From assembly GCA_900316385.1 (NCBI GenBank), contig ONCP01000006.1, forward strand, positions 113,681 to 177,680: a stretch of DNA of 64,000 nt. The letters run 5' to 3'. The position numbers were made by a program, and so were the translations under genes. The notes beneath the pieces were generated by a model that saw only the letters and a program-made list of their open reading frames with translations, searched no databases and was not told the origin of the DNA. Positions within the stretch are counted from its first letter, which is position 1. Every line of letters begins with the position of its first letter. Below, one piece after another: positions 43,907 through 52,364 of this stretch. This DNA is from an uncultured Eubacteriales bacterium (GTDB lineage: Bacteria > Bacillota > Clostridia > Oscillospirales > Acutalibacteraceae).

Positions 43907-45559
43907 TTATTCAACGCTGAGAATGAAGTAGTAGATCGGCTGACCGCCGTTCACAAGGGACACATCGACCTTAGAACCGAACTTGTCCTGAATAGCCTCG
44001 TACGCTTCCTGAGCCTCTTCCTCTGAGGTATCGGCGCCGTAAATAACGGTGACGAAGGAGGTGTCGTGCTTGATCATATTCTTAGCGAGCTTTACGCAGG
44101 CCTTTACAGCGGTTTTCTCGGTGATGGTGAGCTTGCCGTTTTCAAGAGCGATGATTTCGCCCTCCTTGATCTTCTGGTGCCCGAACTCGCTGTTACGGGC
44201 GGCGAAGGTAACGGAGCCTGTCGAAACATTCTTTGCCGCGTCCATCATCATATCCTTGTTGCTCTCGGCGGAAAGCTCGGGATCATAGTTAAGGATAGCG
44301 GTCATTCCCTGCGGGATCGTGCGTGTGGGAACGATAACGACCTCTCTGTCCTCGACCATCGGAACAGTCTGCTGTGCGGCCATAATAATGTTCTTGTTAT
44401 TGGGAAGAACGATAACGGTCTTGGCGGGAGTCGCCATGATCGCCTCGTAAATATCGTCGGTACTGGGATTCATCGACTGTCCGCCCGACACAACGTTTTG
44501 ACAGCCTAAATCCTTAAAAAGCGAAGTGATTCCGTCGCCCGCGGCAACAGCCACAAAGCCAACTTCCTCGGTAGGCTCTACGGGCTCAAGCTTTTCCTTC
44601 TTTTTTTCCTTGGGCTTTTTTTCGTTATTTTCTTTAGCCTGACGGTGCTGCTCCTTCATATTCTCCACCTTAACGGTGAGGAGCTGACCGAACTCAAGGC
44701 CCTTCTTGAGCGCGTCGCCGGGCTGCTCGGTGTGAACATGAACCTTAACGATCTCGTCGTCGCTTACAACAACGACGCAGTCGCCGATCGTTTCAAGGAA
44801 AAGACGAAGCTCATTAGGATCGGTGGCGATCTCCGTATCTCTGCCTACAATAAACTCGGTGCAGTAGGTAAAGTTGATAACATCATCAAACTCAGCGACA
44901 GTGCTGGTGAAGTTGTCGAGCTCCTCCTGAGAATTGTTCTCGGCGTATTCAACAACGATACCGTCCCTGAAATAGGAAAGCATACCCTCAAAGATAGAGA
45001 GCAGTCCCATTCCGCCGGCGTCTACAACGCCTGCCTTTTTGAGAACGGGGAGATACTCCGGGGTTCTCTCAAGAGCCTCGGCGGCGGCTTTAACGATAGC
45101 CTCCCACACGAAAACAACATCGTCGTTTTCGTTCATAACCCTGAGGCCGCCCTCATAGCCGACTCTGGCGACCGTGAGGATAGTACCCTCGGTAGGCTTC
45201 ATAACAGCTTTATACGCCGCGTCAACACCGAGACCGAGCGCCTTTACAAGGTCCTTTCCCGTTATCTCTTCTTCGCCGAGACCCTGAGAAAAGCCTCTGA
45301 ACAAAAGAGAAAGGATAACGCCCGAGTTGCCTCTCGCGCCGCGAAGCATCGCAGAAGCGACCGCTTTAGCGATAACGGCGGGGCTTGTGTTCTCGTCGTC
45401 CTTAATAGCGTTAACCGCCGCTGTGGTGGTCATCGACATATTTGTGCCTGTGTCGCCGTCGGGTACGGGGAAAATATTAAGGTCGTTGATCATAAGCTTT
45501 TTGGCGCATATATTATTGGAGCCTGAGATCACCGCTTGCTTTAAGTCCTGTCCATTCAT
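43907..45559 (-). CDS. yloV: YloV-type DAK2 domain protein (fatty-acid kinase-like)
   Basis: Protein of 550 residues. The N-terminal DhaL/DAK2 domain carries NIFPVPDGDTGTNMSMT (nucleotide and magnesium site) and RGARGNSGVILSLLFRG. A lysine/glutamate-rich linker (about residues 310-335) leads to a C-terminal DegV-like EDD domain (VAAGDGITSLFKDLG, VIVLPNNKNIIMAAQQ). Homologues act as FakA fatty-acid kinases with FakB partners, or are annotated YloV. Start taken at 45559 (MNGQDLKQ). The GTG at 45571 overlaps the AGGAAG binding site. The usual asp23-like partner is not adjacent. Confidence 0.9.
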   Translation of the reverse strand: MNGQDLKQAVISGSNNICAKKLMINDLNIFPVPDGDTGTNMSMTTTAAVNAIKDDENTSPAVIAKAVASAMLRGARGNSGVILSLLFRGFSQGLGEEEITGKDLVKALGLGVDAAYKAVMKPTEGTILTVARVGYEGGLRVMNENDDVVFVWEAIVKAAAEALERTPEYLPVLKKAGVVDAGGMGLLSIFEGMLSYFRDGIVVEYAENNSQEELDNFTSTVAEFDDVINFTYCTEFIVGRDTEIATDPNELRLFLETIGDCVVVVSDDEIVKVHVHTEQPGDALKKGLEFGQLLTVKVENMKEQHRQAKENNEKKPKEKKKEKLEPVEPTEEVGFVAVAAGDGITSLFKDLGCQNVVSGGQSMNPSTDDIYEAIMATPAKTVIVLPNNKNIIMAAQQTVPMVEDREVVIVPTRTIPQGMTAILNYDPELSAESNKDMMMDAAKNVSTGSVTFAARNSEFGHQKIKEGEIIALENGKLTITEKTAVKACVKLAKNMIKHDTSFVTVIYGADTSEEEAQEAYEAIQDKFGSKVDVSLVNGGQPIYYFILSVE

Positions 45560-45620
45560 AAAATCAAACACTTCCTAACCTACTGTAAACCGTAGTAACG
45601 GATTATAGCTTTATAAAGTA

Positions 45621-45649
45621 ATTATACTAACAAATCATTCATTTTGCAA
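45621..45649 (-). promoter_or_regulatory. sigma-A promoter of yloV
   Basis: TTGCAA (45649-45644), 17-base spacer, TATAAT (45626-45621). Confidence 0.75.
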
Positions 45650-45656
45650 GTACTTT

Positions 45657-46430
45657 TTAAACAATTATCAATCTTTCGACAGATAATGTTTTCGCGGTCT
45701 TTTCGTCAATATCGAAAATCGCGCCCTCCAGCTTGCAATCGCCCTGCTTCAAATCAAAACGAACTGGCATTCCCGTGCGGAATTTTTCGATCGTGATCTC
45801 GGGCTTGACGCCGAGAACGGAGTTCATCGGACCCGTCATTCCGAGGTCGGTTATGTAGCCCGTTCCGTGTTCGAGCACATGATCGTCCGAGGTCTGAACA
45901 TGAGTGTGCGTTCCGAAAACCGCCGACACCCTGCCGTCGAGATAATAACCGAGCGAGAGCTTTTCGGAGGTAGTTTCGGCGTGAAAATCCACGAGGACGA
46001 TTCTGCTGTCGATTTTTTTCAGCAGCCGATCAACTGTAAAGAACGGGTTTTCAAGAGAGGACTCCATAAACATATTGCCCATCAGATTGATCACGGCGAC
46101 CTGAACGCGCCCCATATCCACAACGCAGAAGCCGACTCCCGGCGTGGTCGCGTCGGGATAATTCGCGGGGCGGATGATATACGGTGTTTCGTCAAGATAG
46201 GAATAAGCCTCTCTGCGGCGGAAGGAGTGATTTCCGAGAGTGATCACATCAACTCCGCTGTCAAAAAGATACCGCGCCGATACGGGCGTGATACCGTTTC
46301 CGTCGGCAGAATTCTCTCCGTTGCAGACAACCAGGTCAATTCCGTAGAACCGCTTTAGATTCGGCAGCTTTGAACGCAGAAATTCGCAGCCGACCTTTCC
46401 GACAACATCGCCGATACAAAGAATTTTCAT
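45657..46430 (-). CDS. ymdB: YmdB-family metallophosphoesterase
   Basis: Protein of 257 residues of the TIGR00282/YmdB family, which in Bacillus has 2',3'-cyclic phosphodiesterase activity and affects biofilm and motility decisions. Seen: MKILCIGDVVGKVG, CNGENSADGNGIT, TLGNHSFRR, VDFHAETTSEK and GTHTHVQTSDDHVL, the metal-binding asparagine, histidine and aspartate set. The start at 46430 follows AGAAAGATGATGTT. Own promoter at 46463-46491. In many Firmicutes the gene follows rny; here no rny is nearby. Confidence 0.93.
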   Translation of the reverse strand: MKILCIGDVVGKVGCEFLRSKLPNLKRFYGIDLVVCNGENSADGNGITPVSARYLFDSGVDVITLGNHSFRRREAYSYLDETPYIIRPANYPDATTPGVGFCVVDMGRVQVAVINLMGNMFMESSLENPFFTVDRLLKKIDSRIVLVDFHAETTSEKLSLGYYLDGRVSAVFGTHTHVQTSDDHVLEHGTGYITDLGMTGPMNSVLGVKPEITIEKFRTGMPVRFDLKQGDCKLEGAIFDIDEKTAKTLSVERLIIV

Positions 46431-46462
46431 AACATCATCTTTCTGTTTTTTATGATGAAATA

Positions 46463-46491
46463 ATTGTATCACATATGTTCGCGGGTGTAAA
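46463..46491 (-). promoter_or_regulatory. sigma-A promoter of ymdB
   Basis: TTTACA (46491-46486), 17-base spacer, TACAAT (46468-46463). Confidence 0.7.
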
Positions 46492-46496
46492 GCGAT

Positions 46497-47684
46497 TTAT
46501 TGACCGCTGGTTTTAACGCGGATACGCTGACTGACAGCGATATTACGATTGAATAAATACTCAGACCTGAGAACAAAGCTGTTCTTGCTTTCGCCGATCT
46601 TGTACTCTCTGCGCTTTATTCGGCTCTCGCCCTCATCAAAGCACTCATACAGAGCGAGACGGGTCTTGAGCAGTTCTTCCGCTGTTTTGCGGTCAAGCTT
46701 TTGTTTTTCACTTGTTATATAGTAGCTTCTCTCCGTCACAACACCGAGCGGCAGAGTAACCTCTGTCGGCCGCAAAAGCTCGGTTGTGTAGCACCTTGCC
46801 TTCAAGCCGCGATCCGACGGCGAAAAGCCGAAGGGCAGAATAAAATTCAAAAATCTTAACCCCCGCTTTTCTGTATAGCGTTCCCCGACCGCGTAGGTAT
46901 TATTCGATTTTGGAATTATGATTTGCTTATCCGCCTTGACGTCAGCGTAAATCTCAGCCTCGCTGTGGACATAGTTCAAGTCTCCGTTTCTGGTAGCTGT
47001 GACGCTGTTGACAAGAAGCTGATTCGCGGCAACGGCAGAGCCGCGCTTGACCTCGCAAACGCCGCTTGACACCTTGATATCGGTAATCACACCATCCTCC
47101 GCCGCCTTGATGTTGCATGGATACTTCTGTACCCTGAGCTTCGGTTTTTCAGCCTTTTCTTTGATTTCTACGGTAGCGACGTTGTTGAGCGCGTTGATCG
47201 ACAGCCAACGTATCTCGGGGATGTCGAGCTCGATTTTTCTCTCGGTTTCGATAACGTCAAGCGAGCTCTTAAACATTCCGACGTGAAAGCCGCTTTTTTC
47301 AAAAGCGCTTCTGAGTCTTGCCTCGCTGACCCTCTCGGCGCCGACGACGCGTATATCCCAAATACATCCGCTCAGAAGCCCGAGGATCAGAAGCCCCGCG
47401 ACCGCGCCGACAAGAAGTCCGCTGCGGTGCCTGTATTTTTTGGCGAAGAACGGCAAACCGATCCTCTCGCGAACGCAAAGCTTTACCGAAGCTTTGCGGG
47501 CAAGCGGACGGATCTTGAGATAATCGCTGAGAAACATTTTTCCGCTGTACCCGCCGTTTTCCGGCAAAAACTCCCACCTTCTCACGCCTCTCGTGTTCAT
47601 CAGATTAAGGAAACGCTCGGGGAACGCTCCGCTGACGGTAAAAACGACGTAACCCCTCAGCCAGCGTATCAGTCTGAGCACCAT
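46497..47684 (-). CDS. yqfD: sporulation protein YqfD
   Basis: Membrane protein of 395 residues conserved in endospore formers and made in the mother cell; loss impairs sporulation in Bacillus. Seen: the N-terminal block RLIRWLRGYVVFTVSGAFPERFLNL, one membrane helix (LLVGAVAGLLILGLLSGCIWDI, about residues 89-110), and an external part with FHVGMFKSSLDVIETERKI and INALNNVATVEIKEKAEKP (POTRA/FtsQ-like). Lies 8 bases after yqfC, the usual pair. Ribosome binding site TAGGTGAT. Confidence 0.95.
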   Translation of the reverse strand: MVLRLIRWLRGYVVFTVSGAFPERFLNLMNTRGVRRWEFLPENGGYSGKMFLSDYLKIRPLARKASVKLCVRERIGLPFFAKKYRHRSGLLVGAVAGLLILGLLSGCIWDIRVVGAERVSEARLRSAFEKSGFHVGMFKSSLDVIETERKIELDIPEIRWLSINALNNVATVEIKEKAEKPKLRVQKYPCNIKAAEDGVITDIKVSSGVCEVKRGSAVAANQLLVNSVTATRNGDLNYVHSEAEIYADVKADKQIIIPKSNNTYAVGERYTEKRGLRFLNFILPFGFSPSDRGLKARCYTTELLRPTEVTLPLGVVTERSYYITSEKQKLDRKTAEELLKTRLALYECFDEGESRIKRREYKIGESKNSFVLRSEYLFNRNIAVSQRIRVKTSGQ

Positions 47685-47692
47685 AGTATCAC

Positions 47693-47950
47693 CTACCTTA
47701 TAAACTCCGTTTTCGTCACACAGCCCTCAATGATCACCGTTGTCGGCGAGATGCAGGTCAAACTCAGCCCTCTGCCGAAGAAGCAGACGACCATCGAGCG
47801 CGTGTTGAGCCGTATCACGTCGCGCTCATATTTTAAAACACCCGTCGAGCCCTCCACCATGACCCTTCTGTCTCCCGTAAACTCGATCACGGGCAGATTA
47901 TACATCAGCTCAAAGGGAGTTTTACGCTGCTTGTGTGAGGTTTTTTTCAT
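47693..47950 (-). CDS. yqfC: sporulation protein YqfC (YabP family)
   Basis: Protein of 85 residues in the YabP/YqfC family, made early in the mother cell. Seen: FELMYNLPVIEFTGDRRVMV, VLKYERDVIRLNT and LTCISPTTVIIEG, the family blocks. No membrane segment. It overlaps nothing and directly precedes yqfD. GGGTGATAAATA lies before the ATG. The 41-base gap to divergent ylbJ must hold the promoters of both; no sigma-A pair fits well, consistent with sporulation sigma factors, but none was assigned. Confidence 0.92.
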   Translation of the reverse strand: MKKTSHKQRKTPFELMYNLPVIEFTGDRRVMVEGSTGVLKYERDVIRLNTRSMVVCFFGRGLSLTCISPTTVIIEGCVTKTEFIR

Positions 47951-47991
47951 TATTTATCACCCAATCACATATATATTATCGGTGAAGAAAA

Positions 47992-49020
47992 ATGATGTTA
48001 AAAAAATACTCCGTCAAAGCCGCGCTCGGCTTTTCAGCGCTTTTCGCGGCTGTGATCGGACTGGTGTTTTTCGGCAAGGATTGCTCCGACGGAGCGCTTG
48101 AGGGGATTTTTTTCTGCGCGAACGAGCTTTTACCGCCGCTGTTCCCGTTCATGGCGCTTTCCGTGTTTATTGCGAAGCGGAACGTGAGCTTCGGAAAAGC
48201 GGGAAAATGGTTCAGTTCAGCTCTGTTTGGCTTCTCGGAGAGTCTCGCGCCCGTGATCCTGCTCAGTATGATTGGCGGATATCCCGTCGGCGCGAGAGGG
48301 ATAAAGGCTCTGCGCGACAGCGGAGTGATAAGCGAGAAAGAGGCTTCTCTCGCCGCTAACGTGCTTGTCGGGGCGGGGCCCGGATTCCTGATAAACTTTG
48401 TGGGAGCGGAGCTGCTCGGTTCGCGCGAGCTCGGAACAGCTCTTCTGGTTGCTCAGATCATATCTGTCATATTACTGGGAATACTGAATAAAATTATTTT
48501 TGTAAAAGGTAATTATAATTCTAATAAAGAAACAAACAGGCGATCTCTCCCCTTTTCGGAAGCGCTGACCGAGGCGGTCGCAGACGCTTCCTACGGGGCG
48601 CTCGAAATGTGCGGTATGGTGGTGGCGTTCTCGGCGGTATTAAAAATCCTTGAAAAACCGTTCGGCGTGTACTCGGAAGTGCTTTTGGAGGTGACTAACG
48701 CCTGCGACACGCTCTCAAAAAGCGGACGCGTCATTCCGATCGCCTTTGCCGCGGGCTTCGGCGGATTGTGCGTTCATTTCCAGATTTTCACAGCGTTAAG
48801 AGGAATAAAGCTGAAGAAATGGTTGTTTTTCTTTTTCAGAATTGTTCAGGGACTGCTGACGGCAGCGCTGACGCTCGCGCTTATAAAAGCTTTCGGGATC
48901 TCGATCCCCGTTTTTTCGAGCGTCGGGACGCCTATCGAGCTTTCACTCAGCGCGCCTCTCGCGGGCAGCGCCGCGCTTATGCTCTGCGCGGTAGGATTTC
49001 TGCGGAGCGTCAAGCCGTGA
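47992..49020 (+). CDS. ylbJ: YlbJ-like sporulation integral membrane protein
   Basis: Membrane protein of 342 residues with about eight hydrophobic segments and nucleoside-recognition (gate) domains; in Bacillus YlbJ is needed for sporulation under sigma-E. Seen: LPPLFPFMALSVFI, the signature MIGGYPVGARGI, LVGAGPGFLINFVG, and the second gate half CGMVVAFSAVLKIL and FAAGFGGLCVHFQIF. Divergent from yqfC-yqfD, giving a sporulation cluster. An ATTATT...CATATATA pair in the intergenic region resembles a sigma-E site but is weak. Confidence 0.9.
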   Translation: MMLKKYSVKAALGFSALFAAVIGLVFFGKDCSDGALEGIFFCANELLPPLFPFMALSVFIAKRNVSFGKAGKWFSSALFGFSESLAPVILLSMIGGYPVGARGIKALRDSGVISEKEASLAANVLVGAGPGFLINFVGAELLGSRELGTALLVAQIISVILLGILNKIIFVKGNYNSNKETNRRSLPFSEALTEAVADASYGALEMCGMVVAFSAVLKILEKPFGVYSEVLLEVTNACDTLSKSGRVIPIAFAAGFGGLCVHFQIFTALRGIKLKKWLFFFFRIVQGLLTAALTLALIKAFGISIPVFSSVGTPIELSLSAPLAGSAALMLCAVGFLRSVKP

Positions 49021-49042
49021 TTCAACAAGCATTTACGCCTTA

Positions 49043-49090
49043 TCCGCCCACGGCAAGGCCGTAAATAATCAATGACTGTTCGTGGGCGGA
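49043..49090 (+). promoter_or_regulatory. long-range hairpin in the asnB leader
   Basis: Perfect 10-base inverted repeat TCCGCCCACG (49043-49052) and CGTGGGCGGA (49081-49090) around a 28-base loop, ending 18 bases before the asnB start codon. It has no U-tract, so it is not a terminator; it could control translation or be a protein target. Confidence 0.5.
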
Positions 49091-49108
49091 AAGGCTATGG
49101 GAATTAGT

Positions 49109-50941
49109 ATGTGCGGAATTGCAGGATTGATCGACAAGGGTCGGGATCTATCGGATAACCTGAAGGTGCTCAGCGAAATGTCAAAATCGCTCGTTCGCCG
49201 AGGTCCCGACGAAAACGGTATTTTTATTGACCGCGACACAGCGCTGATCCACCGCAGACTGGTTGTGATCGATAAAGAAAACGGCAAACAGCCGATGATT
49301 TGCGGGATAAAAAAGGAAAAATACGTGATCGTCTATAACGGCGAGCTTTATAACGCGGAGGAGCTCAGGCGAGAGCTTGAGACCAAGGGCTACGGCTTCA
49401 AGGGTCACAGCGACACAGAGGTCGTGCTAAAAGCATACATCGAATACGGCGAAGGCTGTCCCAAAAAGCTCAACGGCATTTTCGCCTTCGCCGTCTATGA
49501 GGTGAACAAGAAGCGTTTGTTCCTCTGCCGCGACAGGATCGGAGTCAAGCCGCTGTTTTACAGCGAGTTCACGGACGGGATCGTTTTCGCCTCCGAGCTC
49601 AAAACGCTTCTCAAAAGCGGAAAGGTAAGCCCGAAAATCGGCGAGGAAGGCTTGTACGAGCTGTTTTTCCTGGGTCCCGCGAGAACCGCGGGCAACGGAA
49701 TATATAAAAACGTGAGGGAGCTTTTACCGGGAGAATGCGCCGTATATGAAAACGGTGTGCTCAGGCGTAAAAGATATTTTACTCTTGAAGCCGAGGATTT
49801 CACCGACGACGAGCAATCAGCCGTCGAAAGGGTGCGCTTTCTTCTCACCGACGCGGTCGAAAAGCAGCTTGTCTCAGACATTCCGCTGTGCTTTTTCCTT
49901 TCGGGCGGACTAGACAGCAGTATCATTGTAAAAACCGCGTCGGATCACTACCGAAATAACGGCTTGGGCGCGGTAAACACATACTCCGTCGAGTACCGCG
50001 ACAATATGAAATACTTTGAAAAAAGCCTGTTCCAGCCGACAGCCGACGTCGAATATATCCGTCTTATGGTCAAAAACGTCGGCGCGAATCACCGCGAGGT
50101 CATTCTTGACAACGCTCTGCTCGCCGACGCGCTCTACGACAGCGTTTTGGCGAGAGATCTGCCCGGTTACGTAGATGTTGACAGCTCGCTACTGCTGTTT
50201 TGTAAGGAAATAAAAAAGGATTACACCGTCGCGCTTTCGGGAGAATGCGCGGATGAGCTTTTCGGAGGTTACCCTTGGTATCACAACAAGGACATATTGT
50301 TTGAGGATTGTTTCCCGTGGTCAAGGTCGCAAAAGGTAAGGCGAAGCATTTTAAGGGACGGAGTTCTTCCGAAGGGCGAGGAATACGTCAGGCAAAAATA
50401 CCTTGACACGATCAACGCGACCGACAAGCTGAGCACCGACAGCGAGCTTGACAGCCGAATGAGAGAGATGTTCAGCCTGAATTTCTATTGGTTTATGCAA
50501 TGTCTGCTTGAGAGAAAAGACAGGTGCAGTATGTACAGCGGACTGGAGGTCAGGGTCCCCTTCTGCGATTACAGGCTCGTTGAGTACGCCTATAATATGC
50601 CGTGGAAAATCAAGGCTCTGAGGGGCAGGGAAAAAGGAATAGTGCGCGAGGCTTTTTCAGACCTTCTCCCCTATGACATCGCTTGGAGAAAGAAAAGCCC
50701 GTATCCCAAAACCCACAATCCGAAATATATGAAAATCTGCTCGAGCCGCGTCAAGCATATTCTGAGGAAGAAAACGCCGCTCACCGAGCTGCTCGACAAA
50801 AACGGAGTTTTGGATATCATCAAAAACCCTGACGGGATAAGCTCGCCGTGGTACGGTCAGCTTATGAAAGCCCCTCAAATCCTCGCGTACATCATTGAAT
50901 TGGATTACTGGATGAAGGAATACGATATTGAAATAGTATAA
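49109..50941 (+). CDS. asnB: asparagine synthase (glutamine-hydrolysing)
   Basis: Enzyme of 610 residues making asparagine from aspartate, glutamine and ATP. The start at 49109 exposes the N-terminal nucleophile cysteine (MCGIAGLIDKG); an earlier in-frame ATG would hide it. Glutaminase motifs RRGPDENG, YNGELYNAEEL and GHSDTEV; the synthetase domain has FFLSGGLDSSII (ATP P-loop) and ALSGECADELFGGYPWY. GGGA lies six bases before the ATG. The leader carries a strong hairpin. It could share a transcript with ylbJ upstream and the PAP2 gene downstream. Confidence 0.95.
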   Translation: MCGIAGLIDKGRDLSDNLKVLSEMSKSLVRRGPDENGIFIDRDTALIHRRLVVIDKENGKQPMICGIKKEKYVIVYNGELYNAEELRRELETKGYGFKGHSDTEVVLKAYIEYGEGCPKKLNGIFAFAVYEVNKKRLFLCRDRIGVKPLFYSEFTDGIVFASELKTLLKSGKVSPKIGEEGLYELFFLGPARTAGNGIYKNVRELLPGECAVYENGVLRRKRYFTLEAEDFTDDEQSAVERVRFLLTDAVEKQLVSDIPLCFFLSGGLDSSIIVKTASDHYRNNGLGAVNTYSVEYRDNMKYFEKSLFQPTADVEYIRLMVKNVGANHREVILDNALLADALYDSVLARDLPGYVDVDSSLLLFCKEIKKDYTVALSGECADELFGGYPWYHNKDILFEDCFPWSRSQKVRRSILRDGVLPKGEEYVRQKYLDTINATDKLSTDSELDSRMREMFSLNFYWFMQCLLERKDRCSMYSGLEVRVPFCDYRLVEYAYNMPWKIKALRGREKGIVREAFSDLLPYDIAWRKKSPYPKTHNPKYMKICSSRVKHILRKKTPLTELLDKNGVLDIIKNPDGISSPWYGQLMKAPQILAYIIELDYWMKEYDIEIV

Positions 50942-50971
50942 GATTCGTGATACAATTACCTTGGTGATTGT

Positions 50972-51469
50972 ATGACAAAATCAAGATTCGAAAGGATCGC
51001 CGAGTTTTTTCGCGCTCACGAAAAATTATATTTCATATTAAGAATTATATACAAATATCTTCCTTTGCTGGTATACGTCTCGTATCCCTCGCTTCTCGTT
51101 TATCTGTTTTTCTTCGGCACTCCGAGGGAACTGATAAAGGCAGTGATCGTGCCCGCGGTGACCTTCGCGGCGGCGACGGCGCTGAGAGCCGTTATCGATC
51201 AGCCCAGACCGTACGAAGCGCTCGGGATAGAACCGCTTATTTACAAGGAAACCAAAGGAAAAAGCTTTCCCAGCCGCCACAGCGCGAGCGTTTTTATCAT
51301 CGCGATGGCGTATCTTCACACCAACGTGTGGCTTGGCGCGGGAATGTTCGCGATCGGATTTTTTATTGTACTTTCGCGAGTTCTGGCAGGAGTTCACTAC
51401 GAAAAGGATGTGCTCGCGGGACTGCTGTTCTCTGTGCTGCTCGGGATTTTCGGATTCTATATCATCTGA
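50972..51469 (+). CDS. PAP2-family membrane phosphatase
   Basis: Integral membrane protein of 165 residues with the three phosphatase signatures: RAVIDQPRP (for KxxxxxxRP), PSRHSAS (PSGH form with R for G) and SRVLAGVHYEKDV (SRxxxxxHxxxD). Family members remove phosphate from undecaprenyl pyrophosphate or phosphatidic acid at the outer face of the membrane; the substrate here is not decided. Five or six hydrophobic segments. GGTGATTGT precedes the ATG; a terminator lies 35 bases after the stop. Confidence 0.88.
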   Translation: MTKSRFERIAEFFRAHEKLYFILRIIYKYLPLLVYVSYPSLLVYLFFFGTPRELIKAVIVPAVTFAAATALRAVIDQPRPYEALGIEPLIYKETKGKSFPSRHSASVFIIAMAYLHTNVWLGAGMFAIGFFIVLSRVLAGVHYEKDVLAGLLFSVLLGIFGFYII

Positions 51470-51504
51470 GGAACAAAAAACAGATACCAAAAACTCAAAG
51501 TCAC

Positions 51505-51546
51505 AAGTCATCCCTGATTTTTTTAACAGGGATGACTTCTTTTTTC
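51505..51546 (+). terminator. intrinsic terminator after the PAP2 gene
   Basis: AAGTCATCCCTG / CAGGGATGACTT stem with a 10-base U-rich loop, followed by CTTTTTT. It ends just before the adhE operon promoter. Confidence 0.9.
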
Positions 51547-51553
51547 CAAAAGA

Positions 51554-51582
51554 TTGACAAAAATTTAACAAAGTGATATTAT
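51554..51582 (+). promoter_or_regulatory. promoter of the LRR-adhE operon overlapped by a Rex-like operator
   Basis: TTGACA (51554-51559), 17 bases, TATTAT (51577-51582). The stretch TTGACAAAAATTTAACAA (51554-51571) matches 12 of the 14 fixed positions of the Rex consensus TTGTTAA-N4-TTAACAA; the two mismatches create the consensus -35. Rex binding there would occlude the promoter. Confidence 0.65.
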
Positions 51583-51650
51583 CTAAAAAAATACGCTGTT
51601 ATAACTGTACATCACGGTTGTTTTATGTTATTATTAAAAAGGTGATATAA

Positions 51651-52349
51651 ATGAAAAAACTAACATCGGTTATAATAGCATTATCCTTGGCTTTATCCGC
51701 TTTCGGACTTGCCTCGTGCGGCTCCTCCGCCGATAAAAATCAGGTATCGGTTCAGGAGACCACATCTCCCACGCTTGTTGACGAGTACGGAGTCGGCTTC
51801 AACACGGATGAGGACGGAAGCCTCACGGTTTCGGGCTATGAAAGTAACGACACGGACGTGAGCATCCCCGACGAATTTGACGGAAAGCCCGTCAAAAAAA
51901 TCGGGCGTTCGGCGTTCAAGGGTCAGAACATCAAAACCGTTACAATGCCCGACGGGCTTGAGGAGATCGGAGATTTCAGCTTCGCACTCTGCTCAAAGCT
52001 TGAGCTCGTGAACATTCCCGATGGCGTTACGAAAATCGGCAAAAACGCCTTTTTCGCCAACTTTGCTCTCACGGAGCTGGAGCTTCCCGAAAGTCTCCAG
52101 CTGATCGAGATCAACGCCTTTAACGCCTCGGGCTTAAAGGAGATCACGATACCTGAGAACGTTCTCAACGTCGGAGAATACGCCTTCGCGGACTGCGTCG
52201 ACCTTGAACAGGTACAGTTTATGGGCGACAGCACGGTTGTGGCGGCAAACGCCTTCAAGGGCTGTGAGAAGGTCGGCATCATCGCTCCGAAGGGCTCTCC
52301 CGCGATCGACGTTGCCAAGGAAAACAAGCTTGATTATGTAGAAATATAA
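51651..52349 (+). CDS. leucine-rich-repeat lipoprotein (BspA/LRR_5 type)
   Basis: Predicted lipoprotein of 232 residues: signal peptide ending in the lipobox LASC (cysteine 24), then a short linker and about five BspA-like leucine-rich repeats such as IGRSAFKGQNIKTVTMPDG, IGKNAFFANFALTELELPES and VGEYAFADCVDLEQVQF. Such repeats mediate surface binding. It precedes adhE by 15 bases and shares its promoter, an odd pairing of a surface protein with a fermentation enzyme. Start follows AAAAAGGTGATATAA. Confidence 0.85.
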   Translation: MKKLTSVIIALSLALSAFGLASCGSSADKNQVSVQETTSPTLVDEYGVGFNTDEDGSLTVSGYESNDTDVSIPDEFDGKPVKKIGRSAFKGQNIKTVTMPDGLEEIGDFSFALCSKLELVNIPDGVTKIGKNAFFANFALTELELPESLQLIEINAFNASGLKEITIPENVLNVGEYAFADCVDLEQVQFMGDSTVVAANAFKGCEKVGIIAPKGSPAIDVAKENKLDYVEI

Positions 52350-52364
52350 AACGGAGGTAATAAT

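Noticed and set aside
41623..43914. RecG with an 83-residue N-terminal extension
   Set aside because: The extension translates the repeat tract and the region next to the neighbour's terminator; family similarity begins at the methionine at 43665.
49043..49090. Glutamine riboswitch upstream of asnB
   Set aside because: The conserved bases of the glnA motif as I know them are not present; only a simple long stem is seen.
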